From: Acetobacter farinalis
GTDB lineage: Bacteria; Pseudomonadota; Alphaproteobacteria; Acetobacterales; Acetobacteraceae
DNA length: 64,000 nt
Direction: 5' to 3'
Assembly: GCF_011516935.1 (NCBI RefSeq)
Contig: NZ_WOTF01000001.1
Coordinates: forward strand, 1 to 64,000
Made by a program: the position numbers and the translations under genes. Within the stretch, counting starts at the first letter, position 1. Each line of letters starts with the position of its first letter. Of this stretch, positions 1-8,494 are shown one piece after another. The notes below the pieces were generated by a model that did no database searches, was not told the origin of the DNA, and saw only the letters and a list, made by a program, of their open reading frames with translations.

Positions 1-93
1 GTCCGCAGCAGTGCCACCGACATGACCTTCACGACCCGGAAGAAGGTCTTTTATCCGTTCCCACTGATCGTCGCGTAAGCCATACCGCCGCAT
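1..93 (-). pseudogene. IS5-family transposase, N-terminal fragment cut by window edge
   Basis: The minus strand from 93 downward reads MRRYGLRDDQWERIKDLLPG and onward. This is nearly identical to the start of the complete IS5-family transposase at 40431-41185 in this window. The frame is open to the left edge, so it cannot be told whether the gene is complete outside the window. A run of ten C residues lies just upstream of the start codon. The element end (the same 17-bp inverted repeat as at 40421-41275, with one mismatch in its last base) lies at about 168-184. Confidence 0.8.
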
Positions 94-167
94 CTGTTGC
101 TCCCCCCCCCCCTGAAAACCGGGAAAACAATCAGCACAGGCAGCCAGAAAGTACAACTCTCAGGGCC

Positions 168-184
168 TAACTGACGACACGCCG
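168..184 (-). repeat. Terminal inverted repeat of the edge-cut IS5-family element
   Basis: The sequence taactgacgacacgcc followed by g matches the right end of the IS at 40421-41275 (taactgacgacacgccc) except for the last base. It marks the outer end of the element whose transposase starts at 93. The next IS begins three bases further on, so two different IS5-family elements sit end to end. Confidence 0.7.
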
Positions 185-186
185 TA

Positions 187-1033
187 GGCTCAGGATCTAT
201 TAATTTATTGAACTGAGCGAGACGTTGTGATTTCCAGGCTTACCCATGGAGGTGAGGCTGTGAGTGAGGTGTTTTTGATTTCGGAGAGCCAGATGGAACG
301 GATCCGTCCATTTTTTCCTCTGTCGCACGGAGTGCCACGTGTGGACGACCGACGCGTTCTGAGCGGGATCGTTTATGTGATCCGTAACGGTCTTCAGTGG
401 AAAGACGCTCCGAAAGCGTATGGTCCACACAAGACTTTATACAACCGCTTTATCCGGTGGAGCCGCCTGGGTGTCTTTGACAGGATCTTTGTCACCCTGA
501 CAAAACAGACTGGCCGCTCGAAGCGTCTGATGATCGATGCAACACACATCAAGGCACACCGGACATCGGCGTCTCTCCTCAAAAAGGGGCTTTTCCCCGC
601 TATATCGGACGGACAAAAGGCGGTCTGAACTCAAAACTGTATGCCATGTGCGACGGTCAGGGACGGCCTGTCCGCCTGCATCTGACAGCCGGTCAGGTCA
701 GTGACGTCAAAGGCGCAGACGTGCTTCTGGCAGATCTCCCCGGCGAGACAGAAGAGGTCATCGGGGACAGAGGCTACGACAGAAACCAGATCAGGTTATC
801 GCTTGCAGAACGCAATATCACAGCCTGTATTCCCCCGAAGAAGAACCGGAAATCCAAGCTACCTTACAATTGGCATCTGTATAAAAAGCGTCATCTGATC
901 GAAAACATGTTCGCAAAGCTGAAAGACTGGCGACGTGTTGCGACCAGATACGACCGCGGCACTCATACAGTCATGTCCGCACTCCACATCGCGGCAAGCT
1001 TCATCTTCTATCTCAAAGAATGAGTCCTGAGAC
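187..1033 (+). mobile_element. Complete IS5-family insertion sequence (847 bp)
   Basis: The ends carry short imperfect inverted repeats: GGCTCAGGA at 187-195 and its near-complement tcctgagac at 1025-1033. They are flanked by a TA dinucleotide on each side (185-186 and 1034-1035), consistent with a 2-bp target duplication. It encodes one transposase in two overlapping frames. Family placement rests on the transposase sequence and frameshift layout, not on a database match. Confidence 0.75.
260..1023 (+). CDS. IS5-family transposase, read by -1 frameshift
   Basis: This DDE transposase moves the element at 187-1033. The first frame starts at GTG 260, preceded by ggaggtgag, and closes at 628. 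It carries the N-terminal DUF4096-like part and the catalytic segment LMIDATHIKAHR. The second frame carries GDRGYD, the KKNRK region and a C-terminal stretch ending FIFYLKE. Joining the frames needs a -1 slip. The heptamer A AAG GGG at 583-589 fits the XXXYYYZ slippery rule exactly and is followed by a GGGG-CTTTT-CCCC mini-hairpin. After the slip the protein reads KKGAFPRYIGRTKGGLNSKL, as expected for the family, so this is most likely programmed frameshifting and not decay. Confidence 0.85.
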
Positions 1034-1133
1034 TAGATAAATGATTATGTAACGATTATGCATTGAATATTTAGTAGTTTTGGATAATCATCTTACGTGC
1101 GTGTGAAAGTTTGTTTGTGCGGAAGAGCTAACA

Positions 1134-3578
1134 ATGTTGATGCTAGAGATTTTTTCGTACACATTTCGTAACTTGTTGCGCCTTATACGCAACAGACCGG
1201 CTTTCGTCGCGCTTAATGTCGGGAATCTCGCGCTGGGGCTCACGACGTTTCTTGTGCTGCTCAGTATCTCCCGCTCCGAGTTCGTGTTCGATCGGTGGAT
1301 CCCGGCACAACAAGGCGTATTCCGCGTCGATGCCGTGTATGGGAAGCATGGCCAAAATGCATCTGAATTTCCCAATGCGCCATACCGTCTATTTGATGAA
1401 CTGAAAGCCTCGCTTCCCGAAATCGTATCAGCGAGTCGTTACGCGCCAGAGTCTGCGGTAGCGACCCTACATGGTGTGCTGGTCGCGCAGGACGTACAGT
1501 TTGTGGATCCGGATTTCCTTAATGTAGTAAGGCTTCCGCTGGGAGCGGGTGAGGCAGGGGGGCTTTCCCGGCCTGACGGTGCAATCCTGTCAGATAAGAT
1601 CGCACGGCAATATTTCGGCTCTGCGCGCGCTGCGATAGGACAGGTATTGAACCTAAATATCGAGCAACATACAATGCGTTTTACCGTGCGGGGTGTGTTG
1701 GCGCCTATCCCGGCCGCCACTACCATTCGCCCTGACATTTTGCTCGCTATGCCGACATGGGTAAAAGAACTCCAGACGTTTCAGCAATGGGGCATGACGG
1801 CCGGTAAGCTATATGTACGCGTGCTTGGGACAGAAAGCCCCGCCGAACTTGCCGCTAATTTGCGCGGATTCATAAGTGCCCATGCTGGTAGCTTTTTCAA
1901 AATCGGTGGTGAATTAGATGTTGTTCCGGTCGCGCTTGCTGACCAACATGGCCACGACGATCAGATCTCGCGCCATGGAGCAGGCCGGGATGCGGCGCTC
2001 GCTCTAGGTGGTATCGGTACGCTCGCGTTGTGTGCAGCCATCATCAATACGGTTAATCTTCTGACCGCACAGGCGTTTTTGCGCGGACGCGAGATCGCCG
2101 TGCGCAAGACGCTGGGGGCAACGTCCTTTCGGGTAGCGGTCGAGTGCCTCATCGAGGCAACAGCGCTTGTAGCACTGGCGGGTGTGCCGGCTCTATCGTT
2201 AGCCGAATTCGCGATGCCCGCAGTTGATGCGTTGGGCGGGTGGTCTGCCGCCCCTGGGTATGGCTGGATGCTGGGTGTGATCGCACTGGTGATCGTGCCA
2301 ACGGGGTTACTTGCTGGCTTTTATCCTGCGGTTGTACTAGCGCGCGTGCGCACGGCAACGATGCTGACCGCTTCCCGATCGCCTGGAATCGGCCGTATGG
2401 GGGCTTCGGTCAGGACAATATTGGTGGGGTTCCAATTTGCGTTCGCTGTCGGCTTGAGTATTTGCGCTCTCGTGGTGCTGGCACAATCGCGGTTCGAGAC
2501 GACTGCCAGTCTGGGTTTCGCCCGTAGCGGCATTGTTAGCATTGGTGCGCTTGATGCTGTTCCAAAGCAAGCGCGCCAGCCGATGCTCGATGCGATTCGC
2601 GCTATTCCAGGCGTTGTGAGCGTGACGACCGGGTGGTCGCTACCCGGCGACGGTGGCTTTGCCAGTGGCGGTAGCGTCAGTCGGGCCGATACGCCCGATC
2701 GCCGCGTCGACATTTCTTGGCAAGAAACGGGCGGGCATTATGCGGAAACAATGGGGATCAAGGTACTGGCGGGCCGCACGCTCGATGCGGCGCACGGCCT
2801 TGATGACACACCAGATAAAGACGCACCGCCCGGAATGACGCAGAATATTATGATCGACGCGAACCTGGCGGCGAAACTTGGCTATGCCAGCCCGCATGCG
2901 GCATTGGGGGCGCGGCTCAAATTCGGAAGCAGCAGTTCGCATCCGTTGGTTGTGGTCGGGGTTCTGGACAATGTCCGGTTTACGTCTTCCCGTGGGGCAC
3001 CTCAGCCAGCTCTCTATTTCTATCAGTCACGACCCTATGACTATGCCTCGGGCTTGGTTCGGATCGAAGGGCGCCCGATACGGGATGTCATTACGGACTT
3101 AGGGCAGGTCTGGCATGGACATGCACCGGGGCTAGTGTTCGAGGCCCAGACGGTCGAAGCAATGATGGCGGATGCCGCGACCCCGGAGCGGGCCTTGGCC
3201 CGCCTTATGGTGATCGGGGCAGGCGTGGCGGTCGCAATCTCGGTGATGGGGGTTTACGGGCTGGTGTCCTTCGACGTGGCACGACGCCGGTTCGAAATCG
3301 GCCTGCGTCGCACGCTTGGTGCTACAAGCAGTCAGGTTCTGCGGTTGATGTTAGACCGGTTCTTGCGCCCGGTCTGGCCCGCCTGTGTAGCCGGTTCGGC
3401 CTTGGCGGCTTTGCTGATGAGCAACTGGCTGTCCGGCTTTAATCTGCGGATTGCGTTATCTCCGTTGCCATTTTTATTCTGTTCGATAACGGCGTTCGCT
3501 CTATGTGTGCTGACGGTAGGAGGCCATACATGGCGCCTGGTGAGGCTGTCACCAGCGTCGACGTTGCAAGAAGAGTGA
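1134..3578 (+). CDS. ABC transporter permease, MacB/FtsX type (orphan)
   Basis: This is an inner-membrane permease of 814 residues with duplicated architecture. A transmembrane helix near residues 25-45 is followed by a periplasmic MacB-like domain, then three helices around 280-400 containing an FtsX-type REIAVRKTLGAT motif. A second periplasmic domain follows, then a C-terminal FtsX block around 690-800 with FEIGLRRTLGAT. Proteins of this kind work with a LolD/MacB-like ATPase in export, lipoprotein trafficking or antimicrobial resistance. No ATPase gene is adjacent. The gene lies between an IS5-family element ending at 1033 and an IS481 remnant starting at 3585, only 6 bp past its stop codon. 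Start ATG 1134 has ggaagag upstream; ATG 1140 is an alternative. Substrate unknown. Confidence 0.85.
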   Translation: MLMLEIFSYTFRNLLRLIRNRPAFVALNVGNLALGLTTFLVLLSISRSEFVFDRWIPAQQGVFRVDAVYGKHGQNASEFPNAPYRLFDELKASLPEIVSASRYAPESAVATLHGVLVAQDVQFVDPDFLNVVRLPLGAGEAGGLSRPDGAILSDKIARQYFGSARAAIGQVLNLNIEQHTMRFTVRGVLAPIPAATTIRPDILLAMPTWVKELQTFQQWGMTAGKLYVRVLGTESPAELAANLRGFISAHAGSFFKIGGELDVVPVALADQHGHDDQISRHGAGRDAALALGGIGTLALCAAIINTVNLLTAQAFLRGREIAVRKTLGATSFRVAVECLIEATALVALAGVPALSLAEFAMPAVDALGGWSAAPGYGWMLGVIALVIVPTGLLAGFYPAVVLARVRTATMLTASRSPGIGRMGASVRTILVGFQFAFAVGLSICALVVLAQSRFETTASLGFARSGIVSIGALDAVPKQARQPMLDAIRAIPGVVSVTTGWSLPGDGGFASGGSVSRADTPDRRVDISWQETGGHYAETMGIKVLAGRTLDAAHGLDDTPDKDAPPGMTQNIMIDANLAAKLGYASPHAALGARLKFGSSSSHPLVVVGVLDNVRFTSSRGAPQPALYFYQSRPYDYASGLVRIEGRPIRDVITDLGQVWHGHAPGLVFEAQTVEAMMADAATPERALARLMVIGAGVAVAISVMGVYGLVSFDVARRRFEIGLRRTLGATSSQVLRLMLDRFLRPVWPACVAGSALAALLMSNWLSGFNLRIALSPLPFLFCSITAFALCVLTVGGHTWRLVRLSPASTLQEE

Positions 3579-3584
3579 GCTGGC

Positions 3585-4040
3585 TGTTTAGTCCCGTGAT
3601 TTGATGGGTTGGATTGATGATGAATTTTTCTGGGTCTGACGTCCAGATTTTGCAGACATATTCGTAAGGCGTGAGCCCATTGAGGGTCTTGAGCCTTCGC
3701 CCGAAGTTATAGGCTGCCATGAAGTCGTTGAGGTGTGTCCTCAACTGCTCATGACTGTCGTAATGGAAGCGTTTGACGGTGGCAGCCTTGATTGTCCGGT
3801 TCATCCGTTCCACCTGACCATTTGTCTATGGATGATTGGGCTTTGTCAGACGGTGTTCGATTCCATGCGCTTCGCAGATCATCTCGAAGCGCATGGGGTG
3901 CGATCAGGCCGTATTGCGATTACGGGGCTGTTTAGCGAACTGGATTCCGTTGTCGGTCAGAATGGTATGGATCCGGTAAGGAATGACGCTCAGGAGATGG
4001 TCGAGGAATTCCCAGGCCGTCTCTCGCAGAGCGGAATAGC
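3585..4040 (-). pseudogene. IS481-family transposase remnant with nonsense mutations
   Basis: The minus strand encodes the C-terminal half of an integrase-like transposase (HTILTDNGIQF, EHRLTKPNHP, TNGQVERMNRTIK, AAYNFGRRLKTLNGLTPYE), parallel to the copy at 41922-42704. Two tryptophan codons have become stops: TGA in the segment after RNRNTA, and TAG directly after TKPNHP (at about 3830). The terminal inverted repeat begins at 3585 (tgtttagtccc). The N-terminal half is absent. At about 4040 the sequence switches abruptly to a fragment of an IS5-family transposase in opposite orientation. Confidence 0.85.
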
Positions 4041-4244
4041 ACTGCCTGTATTCCACTGAAAAAGAACCGGAAATCAAAGCTGCCTTATAATTGGCATCTG
4101 CATAAAAAGCGCCCCCTCATCGAAAACATGTTCGCAAAGCTCAAGGACTGGCGGCGTGTCGCAATACGATACGATCGCGGCGCTCATACGTTCATGCCAG
4201 CTATCCATATTGCAGCATGTGTTATCTTCTACCTCAAAGAATGA
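4041..4244 (+). pseudogene. IS5-family transposase C-terminal fragment
   Basis: This frame encodes TACIPLKKNRKSKLPYNW and on to FYLKE-stop. It is about 65 residues homologous to the end of the second frame of the IS at 187-1033, with several substitutions. It has no start and no N-terminal part, so it is a relic. The stop at 4242-4244 is followed by aggcctgagc, resembling the right end of the complete element. Confidence 0.85.
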
Positions 4245-4361
4245 GGCCTGAGCTTGGAGGCAGGGTGACGGGGCAGCGGCAACCGTGCCGGATAATGGGG
4301 CGGTATGTGTGGATTTATGCATCAAGAGTTTATCAGGAATGCGCACAGCGCATGATTTGCC

Positions 4362-4412
4362 TTATTTTGAAAAAAATAGTTGCGAATAATTCTTATTTTC
4401 GTCTTATAGGTG
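4362..4412 (+). promoter_or_regulatory. AT-rich promoter region with Fur-box-like palindrome
   Basis: Upstream of the TonB receptor is an AT-rich block containing CGAATAA-TTC-TTATTTTCG (about 4383-4401), an imperfect inverted repeat similar to Fur-type operators. Iron control would suit the downstream siderophore receptor. The assignment rests on composition and symmetry only. Confidence 0.35.
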
Positions 4413-4445
4413 CCAATCCTGATATTTCTGCGAAAGGGCTGGCGA

Positions 4446-6830
4446 ATGGTTAAAGTGTATCGGGCGTCTCTCACGCCTGTGTCTGTTGCGGGGGCGCTCT
4501 TTCTTTCTGCGCATGCCTGGGCCTCTCCTCTCGAGACAGCGCATGAAGAGAGCAAAGAGCGTGGCGCGCGTGAAACCAAACGCCCGCGGCCTGACTCGCA
4601 CCCTGCGGACGGCACCACTGAACCTGGAAGCGTGTTCTCTGTGGATGAAGAGCGCCTGATTGTCAGAGGGCATGGGTTTAACACCATGCATGAGTCAGTG
4701 GGCCTCTCCCGCATGCCGCAGGATGTGATGCACACACCGCAGAACATCAACGTTGTGCCACAGGCGCTGATGCGCCAGCAGAATGTGAAATCTCTGGACG
4801 AAGCCCTGCGAAACGTGCCCGGTGTGACGGCCTCCATCGGGGAGGGGGCAGGTGGCATGAATGGAGACCAGTTCCTGATCCGGGGCTTTCAGGCGCAGAA
4901 TGATATCTATGAAGACGGGTTGAGGGACTTTGGTGTCTACTCCCGGGATTCTTTCAATTTTGACTCTGTTTCCGTCATCAAGGGGCCATCATCGGAAGTT
5001 TTCGGGAATGGCACGACAGGCGGCGCCATTAACATGGTGACCAAAACCCCAGGGTTGAAAAACCGCTATGCCGCTGAATTTACCGGCGGTTCAGGGAGCT
5101 ATTACCGGGGCACGCTGGATATCAACCAGAAGCTGGACAGCTCCACCGCATTCCGCCTGACCGGCATGGGGGATGAGCATAATGTTGTTGGCCGGGACTT
5201 CATTTATTCGCATCGCTGGGGTGTGGCACCCTCCCTTGCCTTTGGTCTGGGCAAGCGGGCCACGCTGGTGCTGCAATATATGCATCAGCAGGAAAACTCC
5301 GTGCCGGATTTCGGTGTGCCGGTTGTGACAAAACCGGGCGCGGCATACGGCATGCCGATTACGGAATATGGTGTGAAACGCACCAACTGGTATGGCACGA
5401 CCAGTGACCAGAACGCCACGAACGATAATATGGAAACCGCCCGTTTCACCTATAAGGTAAACGATCATATCACCATTTATGATGACCTGCGCGGCGGCCA
5501 GTATTACCGGACTTTTGCGGCTTCCAAGGCCACCTGTGACACAACCTGCGTGAACACGTATTTCAATGGAGACCCGGCGGAGGCGCTGGTGGCGCGCTCT
5601 GGCCCCAATGGGGCGGGCGATGGCAGCGGGCCAGGCACCTTCCAGGCCCCCCTGCCGTATCAGCAGAGGAGCTGGTCCGTGCAGAATGTTGCTTCCATGG
5701 TGGCCAATTTCAACACAGGCTTCCTGCGGCACCAGCTTGTGGCCGGGTTTGATATTGAGCGCGTGAGTGATGTGCGGTCACAATCCACTTATCTGAACCC
5801 CAAACCCTATGCCAGCCTTGTGGACCCGAACCCCGATGTGGGGAATCTGGACCTTGTGCCGGGGGATATGAATCCGGATGGTCTGGTTTCTCTGGGGAGC
5901 CTGCACGCGAAATCGCACAGCAGTGGCTACGGGTTTGATACCGGGCTGTTCCTGTTTGACCAGATCTGGCTGAGAGACTGGCTCTCTGTCAAAGGCGGGT
6001 TCCGTTGGGACCGCTGGCAGACAAGCTATAACCTGACAGGTGGTGATGTTGAGAAAAATCCTGACAGCCACTTTCATGATGTCAGCGGGGTGTTCAACCC
6101 CAATGTCAGCCTCGTGGTGACACCGGATGCGCGCCAGACCTATTATTTCACGTGGGCCAGCTCCACCACCCCCATGGGGATGTATGTGACCAATGGTTCC
6201 GTGCCTATTCGCCCCGGCTCGAACTCCTTCGCCAGCCCCGAGACATCTCAGCTTTATGAACTTGGTGCAAAATACAGCCTGTTTCATGACCGGATTGGCG
6301 CGACGGCCTCTCTCTTCCGGCTGGATAAAGGGAACGCCGTGAATATGGACCCTGTGACGGGTGAAGTGCAGGGCTCTTCAGACCGGCAGCGCAATCAGGG
6401 GCTGGAGCTTTCCGTAGGCGGGCTTATCCTGCCGGGCTGGAACGTGACGGCGACCTACGCGCTGTATGACAGTCACACAACCTATTCAGCCACCGCGGCA
6501 AATCGCGGCAAGAATATTCAGTATGTGCCGCATAATCAGGCGACACTCTGGTCTGTCTATAACGCGTTTGCAAAAACTCCTTACAATATCTCGTTCGGGG
6601 GCGGAGTCACGTGGCGGCAGCATGTCTGGCTGAATGCGGCCAATACAGTGCGTGTGCCGGCCAATCTGGATTTCAGCGCCGTGATTTCCCACCGGTTTGG
6701 CAGGCACTGGAAAATTTCCATGAACGGCTACAATCTTGCAAACCGCCTGAATTATCAGAGCCTGTTTGCCAACCGTGCAACGCCGTCTGCCGGAAGAATG
6801 TTCCTGGGTGAAGTCAGCTTTACTTACTGA
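4446..6830 (+). CDS. TonB-dependent siderophore receptor
   Basis: This outer-membrane ferric-siderophore receptor has 794 residues. A signal peptide of about 26 residues (MVKVYRASLTPVSVAGALFL, cut near HAWA) is followed by a plug domain with MPQDVMHTPQNINVVPQ, ALRNVPGVTA, QFLIRGF and VIKGPSSEVFGNGTTGGAIN. The beta-barrel ends in the aromatic terminal strand FLGEVSFTY. The plug motifs match the FhuE/FcuA-like class (TonB-siderophor family). ATG 4446 is preferred over the in-frame ATG 4410 because it puts the signal peptide at the N-terminus. The feoAB operon about 1.7 kb downstream fits an iron-related neighbourhood. The siderophore cannot be named from sequence. Confidence 0.9.
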   Translation: MVKVYRASLTPVSVAGALFLSAHAWASPLETAHEESKERGARETKRPRPDSHPADGTTEPGSVFSVDEERLIVRGHGFNTMHESVGLSRMPQDVMHTPQNINVVPQALMRQQNVKSLDEALRNVPGVTASIGEGAGGMNGDQFLIRGFQAQNDIYEDGLRDFGVYSRDSFNFDSVSVIKGPSSEVFGNGTTGGAINMVTKTPGLKNRYAAEFTGGSGSYYRGTLDINQKLDSSTAFRLTGMGDEHNVVGRDFIYSHRWGVAPSLAFGLGKRATLVLQYMHQQENSVPDFGVPVVTKPGAAYGMPITEYGVKRTNWYGTTSDQNATNDNMETARFTYKVNDHITIYDDLRGGQYYRTFAASKATCDTTCVNTYFNGDPAEALVARSGPNGAGDGSGPGTFQAPLPYQQRSWSVQNVASMVANFNTGFLRHQLVAGFDIERVSDVRSQSTYLNPKPYASLVDPNPDVGNLDLVPGDMNPDGLVSLGSLHAKSHSSGYGFDTGLFLFDQIWLRDWLSVKGGFRWDRWQTSYNLTGGDVEKNPDSHFHDVSGVFNPNVSLVVTPDARQTYYFTWASSTTPMGMYVTNGSVPIRPGSNSFASPETSQLYELGAKYSLFHDRIGATASLFRLDKGNAVNMDPVTGEVQGSSDRQRNQGLELSVGGLILPGWNVTATYALYDSHTTYSATAANRGKNIQYVPHNQATLWSVYNAFAKTPYNISFGGGVTWRQHVWLNAANTVRVPANLDFSAVISHRFGRHWKISMNGYNLANRLNYQSLFANRATPSAGRMFLGEVSFTY

Positions 6831-6842
6831 GGCCTTTTCAGA

Positions 6843-6893
6843 CCGGACCTGTCGGGCAAAAGCCCGCTCAGGCCCGGTGGGTCCGGCTTTCCG
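6843..6893 (+). terminator. Putative terminator after the siderophore receptor
   Basis: An inverted repeat, accggacc ... gggtccgg followed by cttt, lies 13 bp after the receptor stop and contains an inner gggc...gccc arm. The T-run is short. It sits between convergent genes and may serve both. Confidence 0.5.
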
Positions 6894-6901
6894 GTTGCGC
6901 C

Positions 6902-7339
6902 TCAGGCCGGAGGCTGTGGTGTAGTCTCCAGCAGGGCCTTCAATCCATTCAGGACAACCTGCCAGGTTTCCACACTATGCTGTGCCTGCTCTTCTGTCGC
7001 GCAGTTGGAGGTTGTGACAGTGAGGTGTGTGCTCTCCCCGTCATCCTCCAGAAAATATCCGACAATCAGCCGTGTATCCGGTCGGTCTTCCGTTTCTGAA
7101 AAACTGGACCAGTAACTGTAGGAAAGGCTGGTGGGGGGCGCGAAGGTCAGAACCGTGCCGTGATCTTCGTAGGTTCTGCCCTGATACGTCCCGCTGAAGA
7201 GCATTGGCGATGCAACGCGCCAGTCCGTCTTCAGCACCGTGCCAAAGAAGTAGCGTTCGATGATGGGGGGAGACGTGAGGGCTTCCCACACGGCGGCACG
7301 GGGTGCTTTGATCAAAAGAGTGGCGGATTTTTCATGCAT
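6902..7339 (-). CDS. SRPBCC (AHSA1/START-like) domain protein
   Basis: This soluble protein of 145 residues has the helix-grip signature of activator-of-Hsp90-like SRPBCC proteins: KSATLLIKAPRAAVWEALTS at the N-terminus, a GTYQGRTYEDHGTVL core and a C-terminal helix SVETWQVVLNGLKALLE. ATG 7339 is chosen because gaggata lies upstream and the domain starts there; the longer open frame to 7465 would overlap the divergent AraC gene. It is divergently paired with that regulator over a gap of about 50 bp, a common arrangement for SRPBCC genes. Ligand unknown. Confidence 0.8.
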   Translation of the reverse strand: MHEKSATLLIKAPRAAVWEALTSPPIIERYFFGTVLKTDWRVASPMLFSGTYQGRTYEDHGTVLTFAPPTSLSYSYWSSFSETEDRPDTRLIVGYFLEDDGESTHLTVTTSNCATEEQAQHSVETWQVVLNGLKALLETTPQPPA

Positions 7340-7388
7340 CGGGGTATCCTCACACGCGGAGTGAAGACTGTAGACCCGAATATGCGTG

Positions 7389-8198
7389 ATGGCTTGTAAA
7401 AACCCGACAGAAGCGCCCCCCTCGTTGGATCGCGCCATTCTCTCCCTTCCCGCGGGGATCAGCACCGGGCGTATTGTGCCGTCAGCAGATCTGGCCCCGG
7501 TGGTGGAGCATTTCTGGTGGGTGCGGTGGGATACTGCGGAAGAGCTGGTTTCTGAAGTTCTGCCCTATCCATCGGTGCACATCGTGTTCGAGAAGCAGGA
7601 TGCGACCGTCACAGGACTTGTCAGCAGGAAATTCATGCGCACTGTGCAGGGGCAAGGTGAGGTTTTCGGGATCAAATTCCGTCCCGCCATGTTCCGCCAC
7701 TTTGACAGTGCCCCAGCTCACACGCTTACGGACAAAACCGTGCCGCTGGACCTGTCTGTCTGGGATCGCGCCTGTATCGGCATGCTGCTCGCAAGTGCAT
7801 CCGTGGCCGAAAAGGCAGCTTATGCCGAGGCCGCTCTGCGCGGGATTGCGCAAACGGTTGATCCGCAGCCGGGCTTTCTGCGTGATCTTGTCGAGCATGT
7901 CCGGGCTGCCCCGGATATGCGCTCCGTGTCCGACCTTATGCGGGTATCAGGGCTGAGCGAACGCTCTTTGCAGCGGCTTTTTCGTGAGTATCTGGGTGTT
8001 CCGCCCAAATGGGTCATCCAGCGTTTCAGGCTTCAGGAAGCCGCAGAGTGTCTGGCGAAGGGCGGAGCCACTCTTGCCGCTGTGGCGGCAGAGCTGGGCT
8101 ATTGTGACCAGGCGCATTTTGCGCGTGACTTCCGGCGCGTGGTTGGCCTCGCGCCACGGGATTTTCTGGCCAGACGACAGGCGTCAGGGGGCAGATAA
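7389..8198 (+). CDS. AraC-family transcriptional regulator
   Basis: This DNA-binding protein has about 269 residues. The N-terminal half (VVEHFWWVRW, LPYPSVHIVFE, VFGIKFRPAMF) resembles the DUF6597-type sensing domain. The C-terminal 90 residues carry the two AraC helix-turn-helix motifs (SVSDLMRVSGLSERSLQRLF and LAAVAAELGYCDQAHFARDF followed by GLAPRDF). It probably controls the divergent SRPBCC gene at 6902-7339, with operators in the shared 50-bp gap. GTG 7386 is an equally possible start. Confidence 0.85.
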   Translation: MACKNPTEAPPSLDRAILSLPAGISTGRIVPSADLAPVVEHFWWVRWDTAEELVSEVLPYPSVHIVFEKQDATVTGLVSRKFMRTVQGQGEVFGIKFRPAMFRHFDSAPAHTLTDKTVPLDLSVWDRACIGMLLASASVAEKAAYAEAALRGIAQTVDPQPGFLRDLVEHVRAAPDMRSVSDLMRVSGLSERSLQRLFREYLGVPPKWVIQRFRLQEAAECLAKGGATLAAVAAELGYCDQAHFARDFRRVVGLAPRDFLARRQASGGR

Positions 8199-8220
8199 AA
8201 GCGCGTAAGGAAGCGGGGTG

Positions 8221-8460
8221 TTAGTGGCAGCCGCCCCCCTTGCTCCCGTCACAGTTCCTGCAACTGCCGCACCCGGTGCGGGGGAGCGGGGGCATGGCCA
8301 ACTGCTCGGCGCGGGCACGCAGGCGGGGGAGCACATGCGTGGTGCGCAGGACGGATGCCAGTGCACGCCAGAAGGGCATAAGCGTGGCCGGAGCCATTTT
8401 CTGGAGCCAGTAGGCTGCGCAGAGAAGAACAATAAGGGTAACCAGAACACTCTGTATCAC
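8221..8460 (-). CDS. Small FeoB-linked membrane protein with Cys-rich tail
   Basis: This protein of 79 residues has one N-terminal transmembrane helix (SVLVTLIVLLCAAYWLQ), a basic linker, and the tail CGSCRNCDGSKGGGCH with four cysteines and a terminal histidine. It starts at GTG 8460, where aggaggactcct gives a strong ribosome-binding site, 34 bp after the feoB stop on the same strand, so it is the third gene of feoA-feoB-this gene. Small Cys-rich membrane proteins next to FeoB are known in other bacteria. A role in handling iron or partnering FeoB is inferred from position and cysteines. Confidence 0.75.
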   Translation of the reverse strand: MIQSVLVTLIVLLCAAYWLQKMAPATLMPFWRALASVLRTTHVLPRLRARAEQLAMPPLPRTGCGSCRNCDGSKGGGCH

Positions 8461-8494
8461 AGGAGTCCTCCTGTTATCAGCCGCGGCGGGCGCA

